A stretch of 64,000 nt of DNA, taken from the NCBI RefSeq assembly GCF_020594515.1, contig NZ_JAJCTH010000015.1:1-64000 (forward strand), given 5' to 3'. The notes under the pieces are model-generated. The model searched no databases. It worked only from the letters and a program-made list of their open reading frames with translations, and was not told the origin of the DNA. The stretch comes from Rhodoferax sp. U2-2l. Lineage in GTDB: Bacteria; Pseudomonadota; Gammaproteobacteria; Burkholderiales; Burkholderiaceae_C. Shown in pieces: positions 1 to 6,997 of this stretch. Position numbers and translations under genes: made by a program. Numbering within the stretch: position 1 is the stretch's first letter; each line of letters opens with the position of its first letter.

Positions 1-51
1 GGCGCTGTACTCGCGCCGCCGGGGTCGCTCTACTGTCGATATTTGATTCAT
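1..51 (-). CDS. IS66-type accessory protein TnpA, N-terminal fragment (runs off the window)
   Basis: Only the first 17 codons are inside the window, reading MNQISTVERPRRREYSA from an ATG at 51; an in-frame ATG at 54 is an alternative. A purine-rich stretch with two GGAG motifs lies just upstream on the minus strand. From memory, this N-terminus strongly resembles the small helix-turn-helix accessory protein (TnpA/OrfA) of IS66-family insertion sequences, whose opening residues are a conserved 'STVERPRRR' followed by an 'EFKAQVV' helix. The rest of the gene, TnpB and the transposase would lie left of position 1. Identification rests on 17 residues only. Confidence 0.55.
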   Translation of the reverse strand, partial: MNQISTVERPRRREYSA

Positions 52-179
52 CATCTCCACGATCTCCTTCGTGGGGACGATGCCTGATCATCTGCATCGA
101 CTCAATATGGGATGCCCAGCCGCATACCAAACACAGATGATTTGGATGACCGCTGTCTGGAAATTTGGCTGACAGCTAC
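1..179 (-). mobile_element. Probable end of an IS66-family insertion sequence (partial)
   Basis: The partial tnpA at 1-51 reads leftward, so the IS would extend left out of the window and end to the right of tnpA. A possible terminal repeat is the minus-strand sequence starting GTAGCTGTCAGCC (outer end near 179), similar in outline to the GTAAGCG start of IS66-type ends. Without the other end or a target duplication the boundary is a guess. Confidence 0.35.
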
Positions 180-434
180 CAGCCTTAACCCGCCATCCGC
201 CGCATCGCGAAAGTGATGCACCAAGTCCCGGCAGCATCGGCCTGCGCACTCACCAGACTGTGGCACTAAATGCCACAACTGGTACTCAACCGCACCGGGC
301 CACGCAAGGCCTCTTCGACCTCGCGAGAGCTTCAGTAGTTATAGCTTCGATCCCTTGTGAAATAAGGACTATCGTCAGTTTTGACACAAACCCCAGCAGA
401 CACCACACACAACCCTGCCATGCAGGCACCCCGC
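180..434. other. Non-coding stretch between IS end and PRC-barrel gene
   Basis: No convincing reading frame, hairpin or promoter was recognised here. The short frames present have no ribosome-binding site and no familiar sequence. Confidence 0.5.
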
Positions 435-1262
435 CTACGACCGATCCGGCGCGTTTTTGTGTTCGCGCTCCCAGTAGGTCGGGCGTTCGTAGTGGTGGTA
501 CAACGCCTGTTCTTGTTCACGGGTCAGTGGGGTTGACGCATCAAAACGCGGGCTGGTCTGGATGGCCTGGCGGCTCAGGTTGACACTGACGCGTGAGTCA
601 GCCCAGCGGATGTCGCTCACCCAGTCCGGCGCCATCAGCACCTGATGCCCCAGCCACCAGTTGCTGGTGTTGAGCACCAGGTACCGGATGGCCCAGTTGT
701 CCTCCTCCACCAGCATGCTGTGCACGTGGCCGATGTCGCCGTCGCTGGCCTCCAGGTGGTAGCCGATCACCGCCTGGCAGCTGCGCAGGTGCGGGTCGTC
801 GTTGCGTTGCCGGGTGGGCACGGCGCGGTCCATCACCTCGGTCACATCGCTGCGCGCCGACGTCTGCGCCCCGGCTGTGAAGCCGGGCGGTGAGGTCAGC
901 ACCGGGGCATCCTGAGCGGCACCGGTCAACCCGCCGCCGCCCCTGTCGTAGGGCAGGCCGTAGTAGTCGGCGTGTTGCGCCTCGTGTTGGCGTGACACCG
1001 GTTTGTCGGTGTCGATGTCCGGGCTGTTCTTGACCTCTTCACGGCTGATGTGCACCGGCAGGCGCTTGTGCGTCCAATCGGCGCCTGCCAGCGAGAACGG
1101 TGAGATCAGCACTTTGCGGCTCTTCAGCCACGAGCCGGTTTCCACCACCAGGTAGCGGATGGTCCAGCGGGTGTCGTCAAACAGAAAGTCGGTCACGTGG
1201 CCCATGTCGCCATCGGTCGCGCCCAGGGTGTAACCCTTGAGGTCGGTCATGCTTCGCAACAT
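435..1262 (-). CDS. PRC-barrel domain protein (two PRC-like halves)
   Basis: Predicted 275-residue soluble protein. Two similar modules are visible: one near the N-terminus (LKGYTLGATDGDMGHV, then WTIRYLVVETGSW) and one from about residue 160 (VIGYHLEASDGDIGHV, then WAIRYLVLNTSNWW). Both match the PRC-barrel pattern of a small beta-barrel used for protein or RNA contacts in photosynthetic reaction centre H subunits and RimM. The start at 1262 (MLRSMTDLKG) is chosen because GAAAGG lies about 7 bases upstream; the longer frame to 1331 adds residues unlike the family. Such two-module proteins are common as stress-related or envelope-associated proteins, but the specific role is unknown. Confidence 0.8.
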   Translation of the reverse strand: MLRSMTDLKGYTLGATDGDMGHVTDFLFDDTRWTIRYLVVETGSWLKSRKVLISPFSLAGADWTHKRLPVHISREEVKNSPDIDTDKPVSRQHEAQHADYYGLPYDRGGGGLTGAAQDAPVLTSPPGFTAGAQTSARSDVTEVMDRAVPTRQRNDDPHLRSCQAVIGYHLEASDGDIGHVHSMLVEEDNWAIRYLVLNTSNWWLGHQVLMAPDWVSDIRWADSRVSVNLSRQAIQTSPRFDASTPLTREQEQALYHHYERPTYWEREHKNAPDRS

Positions 1263-1492
1263 GGTGTGCCTTTCAGTGATGAAAAATGTCCACTGTGGCC
1301 GCTTTCCTGAGGGAACTCTGTACGACAGCACCCGGACGGGCGGTTATGCTGCAGCCTCATGACAAGACCGCTCGCTTGACGCACGCCGTTCACCCACCCG
1401 CCACCTGACCTGACACACCTGCAGATCGACCTCAACCCCGGTTGCCAGCCCCTGTATCCCACAGGCTGGTGGCCCTTTCTTCCCTGAACACC

Positions 1493-2551
1493 ATGCCCTT
1501 TCCCAACGCCTTTGAAAACCTGAACGTGCTGTCGCAGCAAACGCTGCTGCCACCGTCCGCCCTGCACGACGCCGTGCCCGCCACCGAGGGTGCCACCCGC
1601 ACCGTGAGCAGCGCCCGCCAGACGGTGGCCAACATCCTGCAAGGCACCGACCCGCGCCTGCTGGTGGTGGTAGGGCCATGCTCGATCCACGACATCCCAG
1701 CAGCGATGGACTACGCACAGCGCCTGAAAACCCTGGCGGACGAAGTGCAAGACCAGCTGTTTGTGGTGATGCGGGTGTATTTCGAGAAGCCGCGCACCAC
1801 AGTCGGATGGAAAGGGCTGATCAACGACCCGCGCATGGACGACTCGTTTCACATCGAGGAAGGCCTGCAGATCGCCCGCCAACTGCTGGTGAACCTGAAC
1901 GACATGGGCCTGCCATGTGGCACCGAGGCGCTGGACCCGATCACACCCCATTACTTGGGCGACCTGATCGCCTGGAGCGCCATTGGCGCACGCACCACCG
2001 AGAGTCAGACCCACCGCGAACTCGCCAGCGGCCTGTCCAGCCCGGTCGGCTTCAAGAATGGCACCGACGGCAACCTGGATGTGGCCATCAACGCCATGCT
2101 GTCTGCTGCGCAGCCGCATGCGTTTTTGGGCATCAATGAATTTGGCCAGGTGGCGTTGACCCAAACGCGGGGCAACGCGTTTGGCCATCTGATTTTGCGC
2201 GGCGGCAGTGTGCCCAATTACGACTCGGTCTCGGTCGCGCAAGCAGCCACCGAACTCGCGGCGGCCAAATTGCCGGTCAACATCGTGGTCGACTGCAGCC
2301 ACGCCAACTCGCGCAAAAACCACGCCCTGCAAAGCCTGGTGCTCAAGGACGTGGTGGGGCAGATCACCGACGGCAACCGCGCCATCAAGGGCGTGATGCT
2401 CGAATCCAACCTGTTCGAGGGTAACCAGAAGCTGGGCGACCCGAAGGCGCTGCGCTACGGCGTCTCCATCACCGACGCCTGCCTGGGCTGGGAAGCCACA
2501 GAGGCCAGCCTGCGCGAAGCGGCTGAGCGCTTGCGCGCCCGTTCACGTTAA
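1493..2551 (+). CDS. aroG: 3-deoxy-7-phosphoheptulonate (DAHP) synthase
   Basis: Condenses phosphoenolpyruvate and erythrose 4-phosphate, the first step of the shikimate pathway to aromatic amino acids; cytoplasmic, metal dependent. The 353-residue length fits the class I AroFGH type. Visible signatures include VVVGPCSIHD near residues 58-67 (metal-binding Cys), GFKNGTDGNLDVA in the middle and IVVDCSHANS toward the C-terminus (metal-binding region). The ATG at 1493 (MPFPNAFENL) is preferred over an upstream TTG at 1442 because it gives the usual family length. It stands alone between a minus-strand PRC protein and glutathione peroxidase. Which of AroF/G/H feedback types it is cannot be decided here. 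Confidence 0.93.
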   Translation: MPFPNAFENLNVLSQQTLLPPSALHDAVPATEGATRTVSSARQTVANILQGTDPRLLVVVGPCSIHDIPAAMDYAQRLKTLADEVQDQLFVVMRVYFEKPRTTVGWKGLINDPRMDDSFHIEEGLQIARQLLVNLNDMGLPCGTEALDPITPHYLGDLIAWSAIGARTTESQTHRELASGLSSPVGFKNGTDGNLDVAINAMLSAAQPHAFLGINEFGQVALTQTRGNAFGHLILRGGSVPNYDSVSVAQAATELAAAKLPVNIVVDCSHANSRKNHALQSLVLKDVVGQITDGNRAIKGVMLESNLFEGNQKLGDPKALRYGVSITDACLGWEATEASLREAAERLRARSR

Positions 2552-2576
2552 GGACGGGCCGGGTTCAAACAAAGCC

Positions 2577-2604
2577 GTGGATGCCGGATCAAGTCCGGCA
2601 TGAC
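2577..2604. repeat. Short palindromic repeat of the 'MPDLIRHP / CHAGLDP' type
   Basis: An 8-bp perfect stem (ATGCCGGA, 2581-2588, against TCCGGCAT, 2594-2601) with a 5-base loop lies between the convergent aroG and glutathione peroxidase genes. In translation it gives the familiar spurious peptides CHAGLDPAS and MPDLIRHP, the hallmark of an interspersed palindromic repeat found in many proteobacterial genomes. It may also act as a bidirectional terminator. Confidence 0.7.
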
Positions 2605-2621
2605 AGCCGCAGCAGCCGGGT

Positions 2622-3110
2622 TCACCCAGCCGCCAGCGCGGCCTCGATGTCTTTGGCCAGGCTGGCAGGCGTGTCGGTGGGGGCGTAACGTTTGAGCACC
2701 GCGCCGTCCTTGCCGACCAAAAACTTGGTGAAGTTCCACTTGATGGCTTTGCTGCCCAGCAGTCCCGGTGCTTCGCTGGCAAGCCACTGGTACAGCGGGT
2801 GTGCGCCGCTGCCGTTGACCTCGATCTTGGCCATCATCGGGAAGCTCACACCGTAGTTGCGCTGGCAAAACTGGGCAATTTCGCCGTTGGTGCCCACGTC
2901 CTGCGCGCCAAACTGGTTGCACGGGAAGCCCAGCACCACCAAGCCCTTGGCGCCATAGGTTTCGTGCAACTTCTCCAGCCCGGCAAACTGCGGGGTGAAG
3001 CCGCAGGCACTGGCGGTGTTGACGATCAGCATCGCTTTGCCCTGAAATTGCTTCAGCGATACCGGCTTGCCGTCGATGGACAGCGCTTCAAAGTCGTAAA
3101 TAGTGTTCAT
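2622..3110 (-). CDS. Glutathione peroxidase family protein (Cys type)
   Basis: 162-residue cytoplasmic thiol peroxidase, reducing hydrogen peroxide or organic hydroperoxides with glutathione or thioredoxin. The catalytic Cys36 lies in NTASACGFTPQF, followed by the family motif LGFPCNQFGAQD and the KWNFTKFLV motif carrying the conserved Trp/Asn/Phe. It is the ordinary cysteine version, not selenocysteine, as expected for proteobacteria. Full length with no signal peptide. It lies downstream of lplT on the same strand, separated by a 103-bp inverted-repeat element, so co-transcription is possible but not shown. Confidence 0.93.
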   Translation of the reverse strand: MNTIYDFEALSIDGKPVSLKQFQGKAMLIVNTASACGFTPQFAGLEKLHETYGAKGLVVLGFPCNQFGAQDVGTNGEIAQFCQRNYGVSFPMMAKIEVNGSGAHPLYQWLASEAPGLLGSKAIKWNFTKFLVGKDGAVLKRYAPTDTPASLAKDIEAALAAG

Positions 3111-3143
3111 GTCCCGACTTTCTCACATTGAAAAAAGCCCACA

Positions 3144-3246
3144 ATTTCAAGGTTTATCAGGTGCGAGACTAGGCGCACCGCTGCAGACAGTGCTTCAGCA
3201 CGGCAAAGCGGTGCAACGACGTATCACGCCTGATAAACCTTGAAAT
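3144..3246. repeat. 103-bp inverted-repeat element (MITE/REP-like)
   Basis: Two perfect 18-bp arms face each other: 3144-3161 (ATTTCAAGGTTTATCAGG) and 3229-3246 (its exact reverse complement). The inner parts also pair partly (GCACCGC near 3173 against GCGGTGC near 3208). The right arm touches the stop codon of lplT at 3246-3248. The size and the long perfect arms suggest a small non-autonomous or repeat element, or a large RNA hairpin between lplT and the glutathione peroxidase gene. Only one copy is seen here. Confidence 0.75.
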
Positions 3247-4529
3247 CAGCCGTGCGCCTTGTCGTTTCTGGCGATGGCCAGCAAGCGCTCCACCTCGGCG
3301 CTGTGTTCGCGGCAGTTGCGCGCATGCCAGCGTTTGATCAGCCACATGAACCCGGCAATCACCAGGCCAAACATGGTGATGGCGCCAAACGTGGGCAGCC
3401 CCAGGCCGGTGGACAGGCTGTAGAGCGCCCCCAGCACCAAAATACAGGCCTGTTCGTTGAAGTTTTGAACCGCAATCGAGCGCCCGGCGCCCATCAAATT
3501 GTGGCCCCGGTGCTGCAGCAGCGCGTTCATCGGCACCACCAAAAAGCCGCCCAAGGCACCCAGCAAGATCAAAAACGGCGCCGCCACCCACACATTGGTG
3601 ATGAAGATCAGCAAAATGATCAGCAGCCCCATGCCGATGCCCAGCGTGATCACGCGCGGGCCGTCTTCCAGGCGCATGCGCATCGACGCCACCACGGCCC
3701 CGGCGGCCATGCCAATCGCCACCACCCCCTGCAAGGCCGACGCCTGCGTCACCCCGTAACCCAACGCAGCGGCCGCCCAAGCCAGCACGATAAAGCGCAG
3801 GTTGCCCGCCACACCCCAGATCAGGGTGGTGGCCGCCAGCGAGATCTGGCCCAGCTTGTCGCGCCACAGGCGGGTGTTGCAGGACCAGAAATCCGGCAGC
3901 AAGGAGAACATCTTTTTAGGCAACGGGCGCATCAGCACGTCGGTGAGCGGGATGCGGGTGTTGAACCAGGCGGCCAGCAGGTAGACAAAAATCAGCACCG
4001 CAATGGCGGCCTCGGCCCGGGTGTTGATGCCCAGGTAGGCAATGGGAAACTGCACCGACAAAATCTTGTCGGCAATAAACGGCGCCACCAGCTGGCCCCC
4101 CAGCAGCACCCCCAGAATGATCGAACCGATGGTCAGCCCCTCGATCCAGCCATTGGCCTTGACCAGTTGGGAGGCGGGCAGCAGCTCGGTCAGGATGCCA
4201 TATTTGGCCGGTGAATACGCCGCCGCCCCCAGCCCCACCACCGCGTAAGCCAACAGCGGATGCGTGCCAAACAGCATGAACAGACAGCCCGCGATCTTGA
4301 TGAAATTGCTGATCAGCATCACCCGGCCTTTGGGCATCGAATCGGCCAACGCCCCCACAAAAGGCGCCAAAATCACGTAAAACAACGCAAACATCGGCAC
4401 CAAAGCCGCCTGCTGCCATTGGGGAGAGTGATTGGTTCTCAGCAGCTGAACGGCCGCCACGAACAAGGCGTTATCGGCCAGCGAGCTGAAAAACTGCGCT
4501 GACATGATGGTGTAAAAGCCGCGTTTCAT
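3246..4529 (-). CDS. lplT: Lysophospholipid transporter LplT (MFS)
   Basis: 427-residue inner-membrane protein with about 12 hydrophobic segments. LplT moves lysophospholipids, mainly lysophosphatidylethanolamine, across the inner membrane for reacylation by Aas. The N-terminus (MKRGFYTIMSAQFFSSLADN) and the stretch AAAYSPAKYGILTELLP are typical of LplT rather than of drug exporters. In enterobacteria lplT is followed by aas; here no aas follows, and the next minus-strand gene is a glutathione peroxidase. The start at 4529 gives an N-terminus aligned with the family. Alanine racemase is divergent on the other side. Confidence 0.88.
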   Translation of the reverse strand: MKRGFYTIMSAQFFSSLADNALFVAAVQLLRTNHSPQWQQAALVPMFALFYVILAPFVGALADSMPKGRVMLISNFIKIAGCLFMLFGTHPLLAYAVVGLGAAAYSPAKYGILTELLPASQLVKANGWIEGLTIGSIILGVLLGGQLVAPFIADKILSVQFPIAYLGINTRAEAAIAVLIFVYLLAAWFNTRIPLTDVLMRPLPKKMFSLLPDFWSCNTRLWRDKLGQISLAATTLIWGVAGNLRFIVLAWAAAALGYGVTQASALQGVVAIGMAAGAVVASMRMRLEDGPRVITLGIGMGLLIILLIFITNVWVAAPFLILLGALGGFLVVPMNALLQHRGHNLMGAGRSIAVQNFNEQACILVLGALYSLSTGLGLPTFGAITMFGLVIAGFMWLIKRWHARNCREHSAEVERLLAIARNDKAHG

Positions 4530-4658
4530 CAGGAAAAAAGAAGCGCCTGTGAACCAGGCTCCAATCGATGTAAGTTGTCTCCGAACAGGCGGCGGTTATA
4601 GCACGGCACGGCGGTGTCAAAATCCAGGCTTTCGTATTGCCCCAACGCGCCAGACGCC

Positions 4659-5786
4659 ATGCCCCGCCCCATTCTCGCCACCATTCATCCTGCTGCAGTG
4701 CAGCACAACCTGGCCCGTGCACGCCGTGCAGCACCGGATGCCAAAGCCTGGGCGGTGGTCAAGGCCAACGCATACGGCCACGGCATTGAGCGCGTGTTTG
4801 AAGGCCTGCGCAGCGCCGACGGCTTTGCCCTGCTGGACCTCGACGAGGCCCAGCGTGTGCGTGATCTGGGCTGGCGCGGCCCGATTTTGTTGCTGGAAGG
4901 TGTGTTTGAGGCGCGAGACCTGGAACTGTGCTCGCGGCTGGACCTGTGGCACGCGGTGCATTGCGACGAGCAGATCGACATGCTGGCCGCCCACAAGACC
5001 AATGTGCCGCACCGCGTTTTCCTGAAAATGAACTCGGGCATGAACCGGCTGGGTTTCACGGCTGAGCGATTCCGCTCGGCCTGGGCACGCCTGAACGCGT
5101 TGCCACAGGTGGATGAAATCTCGCTGATGACCCACTTCAGCGACGCCGACGGCCCGCGCGGCATCAGCCACCAGATGCAGGTGTTCAACGAGGTCACAAG
5201 AGATTTGCCGGGCGAACGCAGTTTGAGCAACAGCGCCGCCACCCTGCGCCACATGGCCGCCGACGCCACAGCCGCGCAAGACGCGCTGGTGTCGGACTGG
5301 ATCCGCCCCGGCATCGTGCTCTACGGCAGCGCGCCGGATTACCCTGAACACACCATCGCTGATTGGGGCCTGCAGCCGGGCATGACCCTGTCCTCCAAAC
5401 TGATCGCCACCCAAACCCTGCAATCCGGGGACAGCGTCGGTTACGGCTCCCGATTTGTTGCCGAGCAGCCCATGACGATTGGCATCGTGGCCTGCGGTTA
5501 TGCCGACGGTTACCCGCGGGTTTGCCCGACAGGCACACCCATCCTGGTGGCCGGACAGCGCACCCGCACCCTGGGGCGCGTCAGCATGGACATGCTCACG
5601 GTGGATCTCACCCCGCTGGTCGAGGCGGGCCACCACGTCGGTTTTGGCAGCGAGGTCACGCTCTGGGGCCGCGCCAGCAACGGCGCCGTGCTGGGCATTG
5701 ACGAGGTTGCCCAGGCGGCGGGCACGCTGGGTTATGAGCTGATGTGTGCGCTGGCGCCACGGGTGCCGGTACAGGTACAGGACTGA
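4659..5786 (+). CDS. alr: Alanine racemase
   Basis: PLP enzyme interconverting L- and D-alanine for peptidoglycan. 375 residues from the ATG at 4659, the normal length. The PLP lysine is K35 in [11 protein letters not shown]; other signatures are [24 protein letters not shown], the GYGSRF tyrosine region and a C-terminal [14 protein letters not shown] longer frame to a GTG at 4614 lacks family support. The stop codon overlaps the next start (TGATG), so the downstream degenerate HD-GYP protein is likely translated with it. Confidence 0.93.
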   Translation: MPRPILATIHPAAVQHNLARARRAAPDAKAWAVVKANAYGHGIERVFEGLRSADGFALLDLDEAQRVRDLGWRGPILLLEGVFEARDLELCSRLDLWHAVHCDEQIDMLAAHKTNVPHRVFLKMNSGMNRLGFTAERFRSAWARLNALPQVDEISLMTHFSDADGPRGISHQMQVFNEVTRDLPGERSLSNSAATLRHMAADATAAQDALVSDWIRPGIVLYGSAPDYPEHTIADWGLQPGMTLSSKLIATQTLQSGDSVGYGSRFVAEQPMTIGIVACGYADGYPRVCPTGTPILVAGQRTRTLGRVSMDMLTVDLTPLVEAGHHVGFGSEVTLWGRASNGAVLGIDEVAQAAGTLGYELMCALAPRVPVQVQD

Positions 5787-6997
5787 TGCCCCCTTACCTG
5801 CCGGTGCCGCTGGAGCGGGTACAGATCGGCAAACCGCTGCCCATTGACCTCTGGAGCCCGGACGGGCGCCTGCTGCTGCGCCGGGCGCAGATCCTGCAGT
5901 CTCCTGCCCACCGCGACATGCTCGCCAGCCACCAGGCCAGCATGACCGAAACCGATGCCCGCGCCTGGCAACGCAGCCTGGAGCGGCTGATGCGCAGCCT
6001 CCACCACGACGGTGCCGATCTGTCGGCGCTGGGCGAATTGCCGCTGCCCAGCGAGATCCAGGAGGACGATTTTTTGCCCGACCACGAAGTCACCGGCGGC
6101 TGGCTGGACGTGCAGGACGTGTTGCGCGGCCTGCTCTACCAGGGCGAGGCCGCCGTCACCCCGCTGCCACGGCTGCAGGCGCTGGAAGACCGCGCCCTGG
6201 CGCTGCTGGCCAGTGACCCGGACGACGGCCTGTTCACCCTGTTTCAGGCGCTGCCCGACCTGAGCCTGGGCTACTGCGCCACCCACGCGCTGCTGGCGGG
6301 CCTGGTGAGTGTGCTCAGCGCCGACAAACTGGCGCTCAAACCCGGCGCACGCAGCACGCTGATGCGCGCCGCCCTGGTGATGAACATTGGCATGGCACGC
6401 CTGCAGGACAACCTGGCGCGACAAAAATCCGTCCCGACACCTCTGCAGCAGCACAACATTGACGACCACGCCGCGCTGAGCGTGGCCATCCTGCAAGGCT
6501 TCGGGCTGCAGGACAACACCTTGGTGGACATCGTGCGCAGGCACCACACGCCCGATCTGTTCCAGGGTGACGAGGTGCCTCTGACGCTGGTGCGCCTGCT
6601 GAACCTGGCCGATACCTTGATCGCCAAAATGGCGCCGCGCCAAATACGGCATGCCCTGCTGCCGATGGCCGCCACCAAGAGCCTGGTGATGCAAAGCTCG
6701 AAGGCCACCACCGAACTGCGCCACGCGATGGCTGCGGCGATGGGCTTTTTTCCACCGGGCAGCTATGTGCAGCTGGCCAACGGCGAAATCGCCGTGGTGA
6801 TCGCCCGCGGCCCCAAGGCCAACACCCCGCATGTGGCCTGCATCATCAACGCCAGCGGCATGCCCGTGAGCATGTACAGCTACCGCGACACCCGCACCAG
6901 CGCGCTGGCAGTGAAAGCGCCCGTGCCCGCGCATACCGTGCAGGTCAAGGTGAACGGTGACAAGATCAAACGCCTGCGCCAACTCCACGGGGTTTGA
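5786..6997 (+). CDS. Degenerate HD-GYP/HDOD-like domain protein
   Basis: 403 residues. The central part (about residues 170-290) follows the HD-GYP fold: a leading helix with YCATHALLAGLVSVLSA, then MNIGMARLQDNLARQ, DDHAALSVAILQGFGL and VDIVRRHHTPD. The canonical HDIGK metal site reads MNIGM and the first His-Asp pair is absent, so phosphodiesterase activity against cyclic-di-GMP is doubtful; a binding or scaffold role is more likely. The N-terminus resembles the PilZ-like or receiver-less input region of HD-GYP proteins (PLPIDLWSPDGRLLLRRAQ). The start overlaps the alr stop (TGATG). The 3' end overlaps the convergent P-type ATPase by 32 bp. Confidence 0.65.
   Translation: MPPYLPVPLERVQIGKPLPIDLWSPDGRLLLRRAQILQSPAHRDMLASHQASMTETDARAWQRSLERLMRSLHHDGADLSALGELPLPSEIQEDDFLPDHEVTGGWLDVQDVLRGLLYQGEAAVTPLPRLQALEDRALALLASDPDDGLFTLFQALPDLSLGYCATHALLAGLVSVLSADKLALKPGARSTLMRAALVMNIGMARLQDNLARQKSVPTPLQQHNIDDHAALSVAILQGFGLQDNTLVDIVRRHHTPDLFQGDEVPLTLVRLLNLADTLIAKMAPRQIRHALLPMAATKSLVMQSSKATTELRHAMAAAMGFFPPGSYVQLANGEIAVVIARGPKANTPHVACIINASGMPVSMYSYRDTRTSALAVKAPVPAHTVQVKVNGDKIKRLRQLHGV

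Noticed and set aside
2543-2782. Minus-strand ORF with CHAGLDPAS peptide
   Set aside because: That peptide comes from an interspersed palindromic repeat, not from a real gene; overlaps glutathione peroxidase in another frame.
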